From NCBI GenBank assembly GCA_900316675.1, contig ONDR01000021.1, positions 616 to 34,820 on the forward strand: a stretch of DNA of 34,205 bases. The letters run 5' to 3'. Source of the stretch: an uncultured Bacteroidales bacterium (lineage in GTDB: Bacteria; Bacteroidota; Bacteroidia; Bacteroidales; UBA932). Below are positions 23,678 to 31,988 of this stretch, piece after piece. A model generated the notes under the pieces. The model did no database searches and was not told where the DNA came from. It was given only the letters and a program-made list of their open reading frames with translations. The first letter of the stretch is position 1, and each line of letters begins with the position of its first letter. A program made the position numbers and the translations under genes.

Positions 23678-25351
23678 ATGAAAAAGATATACAATATTCT
23701 GGCAGCCATCGCAGTAACAGCCCTTCTCGCATCCTGCGTGAACGACCTTAACACACTGCCCCTGAATAAGACCGATACTACTTCCGAGACGGCTTACACC
23801 TCTTCAGAAGATTCTTATCTGTCAGGCCTTGCCAAGATTTACTTCCAGTTCGTTTCCTGCGATGTTACCGACCTTAATGTCAGTGACCCCGGTGCATCTG
23901 AGCTTATTCGTGCATTCTGGTCACTGAATGAGATTTCTTCCGATGCGGCAAAGTGCGCATGGAACGGTGACGCATGGGTTGCTGCAATCAATACCAATAC
24001 CTGGTCAGATGCCAACAACGATGCTTCTTACGCAGTTTATGTACGTACGTTGCAGGGTGTTTCATACGTTAACGAGTTCCTTCGTCAGACTACTGACGGA
24101 AAGCTTGGCGACCGTGGCTGCAGCGATGCTGTTAAGCAGAAGGTTGCCCAGATGCGTGCGGAGGCCCGCTTCCTGCGTGCTTACTTATACTGGATGGCTA
24201 TGGATGTATTCGGTGCAGTTCCTTTCACTACAGAAGAATCACCCTTTGGTGCTGTCAATCCGGAGTATGCAAGCCGCGAGCAGGCTTATGAATACATTGT
24301 AAGCGAGCTCGTTGACCTTACTTCCGACGGGACAGCCCTTCCTGCAGCCCGCAGCAACTATCCCCGTGCCGACATAGGTTCTGCACTTGGCCTTCTTGCC
24401 CGCGTTTACCTGAACGCTCCTGTTTACGCAGGCGTTGACAAGTGGACCGAGGCAAAGGCTGTCTGCGAGCGCATCTTCAGTATGGGTTACGGTCTTTGCA
24501 GCAACTACGCAGACCTTTTCCGCGGTGACAACGGCCAGAATCCGGATGCCCTTAAGGAAATCCTCTGGGGCGTTGATTACAATGCAGAGCAGACTCAGTC
24601 ATGGGGCGGTACAACCCTCCTTACCTTTGCTACCATCGCTTCCGCCGATATTACCGATACTTCTCACCCCAATGGTGTTAACGGTGGCTGGGGCGGTATG
24701 CGCGTTCCTTTTGACTATGTACAGAAGTACTTCAACGTAACCGGTCAGGACTATACTACCGGCGATTACACAATCGCTGACAAGCGTGGTCAGTTGTTCT
24801 ATATCGCTCCGACCGTTGAGACTAAAGATGATCCCGCCAAACCTAGGGAAGAGATTATTTCTGATCTTTCCAAATTCCTTCAGGGTTGGTCTTGCTTCAA
24901 GTACAACAACATCCCTCACGACCAGACCGCAGAGCAGTTCAACGAAACTGCCAAGATCAAGGGCTACAGCGATGTAGACTTCCCCATGATCCGTCTTGGT
25001 GAAATCATCCTTATCTATGCCGAGGCCTGCATGCACCTGAATCAGGCATCTGCAGCACTTCCTTACCTGAAGCAGCTTGCCGACAGGGCCGGGGTTGCAG
25101 CTCCTACTACTATTACTCAGGACTTCCTGGTAGCAGAGCGTGCCCGTGAGCTCCTTTGGGAGGGTCACCGTAGGACAGACCTTATCCGCTATGGCCTCTT
25201 CACTTCCGACACATTCCTGTGGCCTTGGAAGGGTGGCGCTTTGGCTGGTCAGGGCTTCTCTTCTCACATGACAGTCTTTGCAATTCCTGCTTCCGAGCTG
25301 CTTTCCAACCCGAACATGAAGCAGAATCCCGGTTATGGTACGCAGAACTAA
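23678..25351 (+). CDS. susD: SusD/RagB-like outer-membrane glycan-binding lipoprotein
   Basis: The 557-residue protein starts at ATG 23678 (see the ribosome-binding entry) with a lipoprotein signal ending LLASC (lipid Cys20). It shows the SusD pattern: an N-terminal TPR-like helical region (ETAYTSSEDSYLSGLAKIY, QMRAEARFLRAYLYWMAMDVFGAVP), a central variable region, and the C-terminal RagB/SusD segments PMIRLGEIILIYAEACMHL and RARELLWEGHRRTDLIRYG. SusD binds the glycan at the surface and closes over the SusC barrel. Specificity for starch comes from gene order rather than from residues I can point to. The short distance to susC (12 bases) and to the SusE/F-type gene (15 bases) shows co-transcription. 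Confidence 0.97.
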   Translation: MKKIYNILAAIAVTALLASCVNDLNTLPLNKTDTTSETAYTSSEDSYLSGLAKIYFQFVSCDVTDLNVSDPGASELIRAFWSLNEISSDAAKCAWNGDAWVAAINTNTWSDANNDASYAVYVRTLQGVSYVNEFLRQTTDGKLGDRGCSDAVKQKVAQMRAEARFLRAYLYWMAMDVFGAVPFTTEESPFGAVNPEYASREQAYEYIVSELVDLTSDGTALPAARSNYPRADIGSALGLLARVYLNAPVYAGVDKWTEAKAVCERIFSMGYGLCSNYADLFRGDNGQNPDALKEILWGVDYNAEQTQSWGGTTLLTFATIASADITDTSHPNGVNGGWGGMRVPFDYVQKYFNVTGQDYTTGDYTIADKRGQLFYIAPTVETKDDPAKPREEIISDLSKFLQGWSCFKYNNIPHDQTAEQFNETAKIKGYSDVDFPMIRLGEIILIYAEACMHLNQASAALPYLKQLADRAGVAAPTTITQDFLVAERARELLWEGHRRTDLIRYGLFTSDTFLWPWKGGALAGQGFSSHMTVFAIPASELLSNPNMKQNPGYGTQN

Positions 25352-25366
25352 TAAAGAGTCCGCGCT

Positions 25367-28339
25367 ATGAAAATAAAGAAATACATATTGATGTTGGCTG
25401 CGGGAATCCTTGGATTCACCGCCTGCACCGATGAACTGGAAGAAGTACGCCTTCTTGATCCTTCAGAGGTTGTATCTCCCGTTCTTCACCAGCTCCCTGC
25501 AGAGATTGTCATTACAAAGGACAATTCCTCAGAGACTATCAACTTCGTATGGGATAAGGCTTATTTTGGTCAGAATGCAGAAATCGTATATACCATCTTC
25601 GGTTCTTCCGACGGCGGTACCAACAAAGTAAAGCTTTATACCGTATCAAAGGAAACTACATATTCCGTTAAATACAGTTCCCTCAACAGTGCTCTTGTTA
25701 AAGATAAGAGTGCAGGAGGCCTTGGCCTTGAGGGTGGCGTTCCCGCAAACGTTGTATTCTGCGTAGGTGCTACTGTTGGTAAAAACTATCAGTACTACTA
25801 TTCAGAAAACATGGTTATTAATATCACTCCTGTTGCCGCTGCAACCGGTAATCCTTGGGCTGACTTTACAGAAGACAGTGCCTGGAGCCTTATCGGTGCT
25901 ATTGCCAGCGTAAACATGAACTGGGATGGTGACCTTGTTGCTAAGACAAACGGCACCCAGCATGTTGTCAAGAAGGTTACCCTTGTTACCACCGACCAGT
26001 TTAAGTTCCGCAAGGACAAGGGTTGGGGCGTTAACCGTGGAGCAGAGGGCGACACAGAGCCTTACGTGATGACTGTAGGCGAGACCATCTCTTGCGTAAA
26101 CAACGGTAAGAACCTTGCTGTAGCAGCCGACGGCGTATATGATATTATGTACGACGAGGAAGCAGAATCCATCACCATCACAGAGGCATGGGAGGCTTAT
26201 CCCGGCTTTGACGAGGTCAGCCCCTGGAGCGTAATAGGCCATATAGACAGCAGGGAAATGGATTGGAACAAGGATATCCAGATGACAACCGACGGAACAT
26301 GGCATGTAGCAGAAGGTGTAACCCTTACTACTACAGACCAGTTCAAGTTCCGTAAGGATCAGGCCTGGGGTACCAACCTTGGTGCTACCGGTGACGACGA
26401 GCCGTTTGTCGTTGCTCTTGACACCGAGTACGAAGGCGCAGGTAATGGTAAGAACCTTGCAGTTCCTGCCGACGGCGTATACGACCTCCTTATGAATGCC
26501 GACGAGAACCTCTTCAAGGTTGTCGTATCTCTTGGCGGCTTCAGCCCGATCATCGGTGAAGAAGGTGGCGGCGGCGAAGGCGGCGATGATGACGAAGGCT
26601 ATAAGGGCTGGGGTATCATCGGCGACTTCAACTCATGGGGCGGCGATGCTCCTATGACAGAGAAAGACAATGTCTGGACAGGTTACATCACTCTTACCGA
26701 GGCTGGTACAATCAAACTCCGTAAGGATGCAGACTGGGCAGATAACTACGGCGGAACCCTTGTTTCCTTAGGTACAGCATTCGATGCTGTTGCCGGTGGC
26801 GACAATATCGAAATCCCTGCCGCTGGTTTCTACCAGATTAAGCTCGACCTTAACAATTCTCCTACCATTACCGTATCCGACGGCAACGTTTGGTCACTCA
26901 TCGGTGATTTCAACGATTGGAGCGGCGACTTAGATATGGATCTTGTCGACGGCAAGTGGGTAAGCCCTGTTGTCAAGCTCAGCGGCGGATTCAAGATTCG
27001 TCACAACCACGACTGGACAGAAAACGTGGGTGGTATCATGGAGTCTACAGGCGTTCCTTTCGCTGCAATAGCTGGTGGCGACAACATCGCTGTTGAGGAA
27101 GGTACATACGTTGTAACTTACGATCCTGACGCAGCTGATATTGTAGTAGATCCTCTTGGCTGGGGCCTTGTAGGTACCATCAACAGTTGGGGTGGCAGTT
27201 CCGATATTATGCTCAAGGAGGAAGGCAAGTTCTTTGTTGCTAAGAACATTACCCTTACTTCAGACGATGAAATCAAGATTCGTTACAACCAGTCATGGGA
27301 TGTTAACAGAGGCGGTAGGACTTCTGTAGGTAAGCCTGTACTCGCCGTTGCAGGTGGTGATAACATCAAGCCCGGTGCCGGTACTTATGATATTTACTAT
27401 CGTCCTGACTGTGAAATGATCATCGTTAATATTGCAGGCGCCGCTCCTGAATACTGGGGCGTAGTAGGTACCATCAACGGCTGGGGCGGAACCGCTGACC
27501 TGATTCTTTACGAGAATAGTGACGGTCTGCTGGAAAGCACTTCGTTCAATGTTACCGCAAACGATGAAATCAAGATTCGTAAGAATGAGGACTGGACTGA
27601 CAACCGCGGTGGTACATTCGAGGCATTTGATACTCCGTTTGCTGCTGTAGCCGGTGGTAGCAATATCGCTCTTGGCCGTGATGCAACAATACAGGTATAC
27701 TACAATGCTGCAGAAGAGACCATCACCCTCAAGGGTCAGTATACCGGCGATACTCCTACATTCGCAGAGTATATTTACCTTCGTGGTTTCGATACCTCCT
27801 GGGGTGACGGCGAGGCTTACGCCCTTCACAGTGGCAAGGCCGGTGACGCTTTCAATGGTAAATACAAAGGTTTTGGCTACCTTAGCGGTGAGTTCAAGTT
27901 CATGCCCAGCAACACCAGCTGGGATGGCGACTGGGAGTGCACAGGCGAGGGTAAGATCGGCCAGGGCAGCGACAACTGCCCGGCACCTACAACCGCTGGA
28001 TATTATATGATCGATGTAGATCTAAACGAAATGACCTACAGCATCACCCTTATCTCCAGCATCAGCATCATCGGTACCGTAAACGGCAACTGGGATACTG
28101 ACTCTGATCTTACTTACAACGCTACCAACCGTACATGGGAGGGCAGCATCGCACTTAGTGCAGGTGATATGAAGTTCCGTTCCAACCATGGTTGGGATCC
28201 TAATCCCAACTGGGGCGGCACCCTTGACGCCCTTGTACAGGGCGGTGCCAATATAGCCATATCAGAGGCTGGTACATACAACATTGTACTCTATGCCCTT
28301 TGCGATGGCAAGGCTCACGCAACGGTTACTAAACAGTAA
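25367..28339 (+). CDS. Giant SusE/SusF-type starch-binding lipoprotein with eight tandem modules
   Basis: The 990-residue lipoprotein (signal ending GFTAC, lipid Cys20) has an N-terminal SusE-type Ig-like domain (about 22-150). Eight repeated beta-sandwich modules follow, opening near residues 172, 286, 415, 508, 599, 697, 802 and 899. Each starts with a pattern like WGIIGDFNSWGG. Seven of the eight contain a core like IKIRKNEDWTDNRGG (FKFRKDKGWGVNRGA, FKIRHNHDWTENVGG and similar); the seventh is more divergent (YLRGFDTSWGDG). An acidic glycine-rich linker (GEEGGGGEGGDDDEG) separates modules two and three. SusE and SusF of Bacteroides thetaiotaomicron are less than half this size, with two and three starch-binding sites. 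The protein probably extends far from the cell and binds starch at many points; binding itself is inferred. Confidence 0.92.
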   Translation: MKIKKYILMLAAGILGFTACTDELEEVRLLDPSEVVSPVLHQLPAEIVITKDNSSETINFVWDKAYFGQNAEIVYTIFGSSDGGTNKVKLYTVSKETTYSVKYSSLNSALVKDKSAGGLGLEGGVPANVVFCVGATVGKNYQYYYSENMVINITPVAAATGNPWADFTEDSAWSLIGAIASVNMNWDGDLVAKTNGTQHVVKKVTLVTTDQFKFRKDKGWGVNRGAEGDTEPYVMTVGETISCVNNGKNLAVAADGVYDIMYDEEAESITITEAWEAYPGFDEVSPWSVIGHIDSREMDWNKDIQMTTDGTWHVAEGVTLTTTDQFKFRKDQAWGTNLGATGDDEPFVVALDTEYEGAGNGKNLAVPADGVYDLLMNADENLFKVVVSLGGFSPIIGEEGGGGEGGDDDEGYKGWGIIGDFNSWGGDAPMTEKDNVWTGYITLTEAGTIKLRKDADWADNYGGTLVSLGTAFDAVAGGDNIEIPAAGFYQIKLDLNNSPTITVSDGNVWSLIGDFNDWSGDLDMDLVDGKWVSPVVKLSGGFKIRHNHDWTENVGGIMESTGVPFAAIAGGDNIAVEEGTYVVTYDPDAADIVVDPLGWGLVGTINSWGGSSDIMLKEEGKFFVAKNITLTSDDEIKIRYNQSWDVNRGGRTSVGKPVLAVAGGDNIKPGAGTYDIYYRPDCEMIIVNIAGAAPEYWGVVGTINGWGGTADLILYENSDGLLESTSFNVTANDEIKIRKNEDWTDNRGGTFEAFDTPFAAVAGGSNIALGRDATIQVYYNAAEETITLKGQYTGDTPTFAEYIYLRGFDTSWGDGEAYALHSGKAGDAFNGKYKGFGYLSGEFKFMPSNTSWDGDWECTGEGKIGQGSDNCPAPTTAGYYMIDVDLNEMTYSITLISSISIIGTVNGNWDTDSDLTYNATNRTWEGSIALSAGDMKFRSNHGWDPNPNWGGTLDALVQGGANIAISEAGTYNIVLYALCDGKAHATVTKQ

Positions 28340-28352
28340 ACCTATTTTTCGG

Positions 28353-28378
28353 GTCGGAGCCCCTGACCGGGCTCCGAC
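28353..28378 (+). other. Strong intercistronic hairpin between the SusE/F-type gene and the SusG-like gene
   Basis: GTCGGAGCCC (28353-28362) pairs perfectly with GGGCTCCGAC (28369-28378) around a 6-base loop. The following bases (TTGCCAATTT) do not form a T-tract, so this looks less like a full terminator and more like an mRNA-stability or partial-termination element, setting higher levels of susC, susD and the binding protein than of the enzymes. Confidence 0.7.
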
Positions 28379-28401
28379 TTGCCAATTTAAAGCCAAAGAT
28401 T

Positions 28402-30642
28402 ATGAAACGACTACTGTTACTTGCCGTTTTGTTTGCTGCCTTCGCTTGCGGTGGAAGCAATAATAATGAACCTGTAGTACCGTCTACGGTACCTTCCATA
28501 AGTCTTTCTACGACCCAGGTTACCATGGATGCAGCCGGTACGGCCCAGAGTGTCACGCTTTCTTCCAATGTGCCCTGGAGCGCTACCGTATCTGAATCCT
28601 GGCTGTCGGTTTCCCCGCTTTCCGGTTCAGGAAATGCTACATTGACTGTGTCGGCTCAGGCTAACGAGGGCCCTTCGCGCAGCGCGACGGTAACCGTAAA
28701 GGATAACGAGGGCAAGGTCCCCCGTAGCTTCAACGTTACCCAGAACGAGGTCGGCCCCAAACCCGTTACTCCCAATCCGCCCTCCTTCGACGGCAAAAAG
28801 CGCAGCGGCCTTACCTATCAGGTGCTGGTTTATTCTTTTGCGGACAGTGACGGCGACGGTTGGGGAGATATCAAAGGCGTAACGCAGCATCTGGATTACC
28901 TTGACGAGCTTGGTGTAACCGCACTTTGGCTCAGCCCCCTTCATCCTTCCGATTCTTACCACGGTTATGATGTCACAGATTATAACGCCATCAATCCAAA
29001 GCTTGGAACGGAGGCTGATTTCCAGGATCTTCTTGATAAGGCCCGTGCCAGGGGAATCCATATTTACATGGACTATGTGCTGAACCATTCCGGTAAGGGT
29101 CATCCCTGGTTCAAGGAGGCTCTGTCAGATCCCACAAGCCCGTACAGGAACTATTATTTCATCACTTCCAACCCTGCATCGGATTATTCATCATTCCCCA
29201 TGCTTGCAGGTTATTCCTACAACAGCGGAGAATGGAAACTTGCAATTTCCGGTACGCCCAAGATTACAGTAACCGCTACTGACGAGGCCCTTACAAACGG
29301 TACTCTTGACTGGAATCTTTATTGGTGGACCTCTCAGGGAGCCAATGAAACCAGGTTCGCCGACAATGGCGATGGCACCTATTCCGTAGTAATGAATGTA
29401 AACGGCACCATCGGCCTTCTGGTAAGAAAGTACATGAACTGGGATACCGGTTCTAAATTCGGAGCCAAGTCCGGTGCTTCAACCATAACGTTGGGTACTC
29501 CGTTCGAGCTGGCTGCCGATGGCGGAGACATCTCCTTTACCGGTAACGGCCGATATAAATTTACACTTTCCGATGTCAATACGGTGAACTTTATGGCCGC
29601 CTTCGGCGAATGGATGCCGGATCTTAACTACGGCGCCGTTGCAAGTGCAGAGACCAACGACTGCTTCAAGGCTATCGCCGCTTCTGCTGATAAATGGATC
29701 CAGATGGGTGTAGACGGCTTCCGTCTAGATGCTGTAAAGCACATCTGCGGCGGTATGTATTCCTTCAACAATACTTCCAATCAGACCTTGCTGGACAAGT
29801 GGTATCAGCGTTGCAATTTAACTTATAAGCAAACCGGCCGCTCCGGAGACCTGTTCATGGTAGGCGAGGCCTGGCTGGACCACGATCAGGAGCGCTACTA
29901 CTATAAGGGCATCCCTTCTTGCTTCGAGTTCGAATACTGGGGCAAGCTCAAGAATGCTCTGGGCGGAAGTGCAAATACTTACGCAAGGGATGTGGCTGGC
30001 TATATTCTCTCTCACAAGATGGTTCGCGACGATGCCCAAACTTCACTGTTTATGACCAACCACGACCAGGACCGCGCAGCAAGTGATTTGAACAAGAACG
30101 TAGCTAAGGAGAAGCAGGCTGCGGCTATTCTGCTGACCAGTGGCGGCAAGCCTTTCATCTATCAGGGAGAGGAGCTTGGCTACTGGGGTACAAAGGCCGG
30201 CGGAGACGAGTATGTGCGCACGCCTATGAAGTGGAACAAGGTTGGTTCTGTCGCTTCTTCTGCCCTTGGCGGTAAGGTGGATAATGCTATGCTTACAGAA
30301 AGCATATCAGTTGAGGCGCAAACCGCCGATGCTTCCTCTTTGCTGAATGTTTACAAGACCTTTGCTAAGCTTCGCAATACTTATCCGGCTCTAGCAGAGG
30401 GCGAAATGTTGGAGCATGGTACTTACAATAGTAGCAATGGCAGCTTTGGAAGCATTGCTTGCTGGTATATGCAGAAGGATGGTCAGAAGCTTCTGGTGGT
30501 TCACAACACTGCTGCAAGCACTAAGTCCCTTGCTTTCACTGCCGACAACCTTAGCAAGCCTGTTGCCCTCTTGGGCGAGGCTACTATCCAGGGACAGACC
30601 CTTAACCTTGGTGCCAATAGTTCCGTAGTTTTTGAGTTATAA
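28402..30642 (+). CDS. susG: SusG-like surface alpha-amylase (GH13) with BACON domain and inserted binding module
   Basis: The 746-residue lipoprotein (signal ending AFAC, lipid Cys16) starts with a BACON domain (about 30-115, ending FNVTQN). The GH13 barrel begins near 135 with DSDGDGWGDIKGV, a calcium-site motif. Conserved regions are MDYVLNHSG, DGFRLDAVKH (nucleophile Asp443), MVGEAWLD (acid/base Glu489) and FMTNHDQDR (Asp555). A stretch of about 120 residues (roughly 275-395) is inserted in domain B, at the place where SusG carries its CBM58 starch-binding module; here too it looks like a beta-rich binding module (YWWTSQGANETRF, VNGTIGLLVRKYMNWD). Expected to cut starch at the surface into oligosaccharides for SusC/SusD. 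The BACON domain is an addition relative to the classic SusG layout. Confidence 0.93.
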   Translation: MKRLLLLAVLFAAFACGGSNNNEPVVPSTVPSISLSTTQVTMDAAGTAQSVTLSSNVPWSATVSESWLSVSPLSGSGNATLTVSAQANEGPSRSATVTVKDNEGKVPRSFNVTQNEVGPKPVTPNPPSFDGKKRSGLTYQVLVYSFADSDGDGWGDIKGVTQHLDYLDELGVTALWLSPLHPSDSYHGYDVTDYNAINPKLGTEADFQDLLDKARARGIHIYMDYVLNHSGKGHPWFKEALSDPTSPYRNYYFITSNPASDYSSFPMLAGYSYNSGEWKLAISGTPKITVTATDEALTNGTLDWNLYWWTSQGANETRFADNGDGTYSVVMNVNGTIGLLVRKYMNWDTGSKFGAKSGASTITLGTPFELAADGGDISFTGNGRYKFTLSDVNTVNFMAAFGEWMPDLNYGAVASAETNDCFKAIAASADKWIQMGVDGFRLDAVKHICGGMYSFNNTSNQTLLDKWYQRCNLTYKQTGRSGDLFMVGEAWLDHDQERYYYKGIPSCFEFEYWGKLKNALGGSANTYARDVAGYILSHKMVRDDAQTSLFMTNHDQDRAASDLNKNVAKEKQAAAILLTSGGKPFIYQGEELGYWGTKAGGDEYVRTPMKWNKVGSVASSALGGKVDNAMLTESISVEAQTADASSLLNVYKTFAKLRNTYPALAEGEMLEHGTYNSSNGSFGSIACWYMQKDGQKLLVVHNTAASTKSLAFTADNLSKPVALLGEATIQGQTLNLGANSSVVFEL

Positions 30643-30647
30643 TTGAT

Positions 30648-31982
30648 ATGAAAAAAATACTGTTATTTGCAGCCTTGGCATTGGCTATAGCCTGCACTGG
30701 TAATAAGAAAGCAGAGAATAAGCTACCGCATCCGGAGTGGACTTATAACTCCGTAGTATACGAGGTAAACATCAGGCAGTTCTCACCCGAGGGCACATTC
30801 AAAGGCGTAGAAGCCCAGCTGCCTCGCCTTAAAGAACTGGGAGTAGACGTAATCTGGCTCATGCCAATGTACCAGATCGGCACAGAAGAACGCAAGGGCA
30901 GCCTTGGCTCTTACTATGCTATCTCAGACTACAAGAAAGTAAACCCGGAATTCGGCACCATGGAAGACTTCCAGAGCCTTCTTGACGCTGCACACGCCCA
31001 GGGCTTCAAAGTAATCCTTGACTGGGTTGCAAACCAGACCGCCCCGGACCACGTATGGATGACAGAAAAACCGGCCGACTTCTACGAGCGCGACTCCCTT
31101 GGCAACGCCATCTGGGAGTACGACTGGACTGATACCCGCAGCCTGAACTACGAGAATCAGGAAGTTTGGTGGGCCCAGGACGACGCAATGCGCTTCTGGC
31201 TACAGAAGGGCGTTGACGGTTTCCGCTGCGACGCCGCAGGCGAGGTCCCGGCAGACTTCTGGTTCGGCATCCTGCCCAAGATGAATGCCGACTATCCGGA
31301 AATTTACCTGCTGGCCGAGGCCGAGCGCGACACTCTGGCAGACCCTACAGTCACCTTCGACGCAAACTATGCCTGGGAACTCCATCACCTGCTTAACAGC
31401 ATGGCCAGGGGCGAAAAGACAGTCAAGGACCTGCAGGACTATGTGACCCGCGATGCAAGCCGCTTCCCCAAAGAAGCCTTCCGCCTGATGTTTACATCCA
31501 ACCACGACGAGAACTCCTGGAGCGGCACTGAATTCGAGCGTGAAGGCGCTTACGCTAACGCCTGCGCAGTGCTTTGCTTCACCCTTCCCAATGGCCAGCC
31601 CCTCATCTATACCGGTCAGGAAATCGGCCTTGACCGCCGTCTGGCCTTCTTTGAGAAGGATCCTATCACAGACTGGAGCGCCAACGAGTTCACAACTTTC
31701 TGGAAGACCTTGGTGGATCTCAAACACAACAATCCCGCTCTTGCAGCCGGCGAGCGTGGCGGCGACATTGTATGGTGGGAAGCCCCGGAAGGCCTTGTAG
31801 CCTTCCACCGCGAGGTCGAGGGTAATAAAGTCATAGTACTTGCCAACTTTGATCAGTCAGAGCCTGTTACCAGGGTACTCAAACTTGACGGTGAATACAA
31901 GGAAGTCTTTAAGGACATCACAATGAGTGGCGAGCTTACCATCACCCTGGCTCCCGGAGAGTATATGGTCTTGACAAAGTAA
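30648..31982 (+). CDS. GH13 alpha-amylase-family lipoprotein with altered conserved region I
   Basis: The 444-residue lipoprotein (signal MKKILLFAALALAIAC, lipid Cys16) is a compact GH13 enzyme: a barrel from about 30, then a short C-terminal beta domain (about 365-444). Regions are DWVANQTAPDH, DGFRCDAAGEVP (nucleophile Asp195), LLAEAERD (acid/base Glu224) and FTSNHDENSW (Asp287). The catalytic triad is therefore complete, but region I has Gln130 where nearly all GH13 members have a substrate-binding His (DxxxNH). It belongs to the small bacterial amylase group that acts on malto-oligosaccharides; exact specificity is unknown. The gene is five bases after the SusG-like gene and six before the next GH13 gene. 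Confidence 0.9.
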   Translation: MKKILLFAALALAIACTGNKKAENKLPHPEWTYNSVVYEVNIRQFSPEGTFKGVEAQLPRLKELGVDVIWLMPMYQIGTEERKGSLGSYYAISDYKKVNPEFGTMEDFQSLLDAAHAQGFKVILDWVANQTAPDHVWMTEKPADFYERDSLGNAIWEYDWTDTRSLNYENQEVWWAQDDAMRFWLQKGVDGFRCDAAGEVPADFWFGILPKMNADYPEIYLLAEAERDTLADPTVTFDANYAWELHHLLNSMARGEKTVKDLQDYVTRDASRFPKEAFRLMFTSNHDENSWSGTEFEREGAYANACAVLCFTLPNGQPLIYTGQEIGLDRRLAFFEKDPITDWSANEFTTFWKTLVDLKHNNPALAAGERGGDIVWWEAPEGLVAFHREVEGNKVIVLANFDQSEPVTRVLKLDGEYKEVFKDITMSGELTITLAPGEYMVLTK

Positions 31983-31988
31983 TTGAAT

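Noticed and set aside
25367..28339. CRISPR-like or DNA-level repeat in the eight-module gene
   Set aside because: The repeats are visible at protein level with diverged DNA; no identical spaced DNA repeats were seen here or elsewhere in the window.
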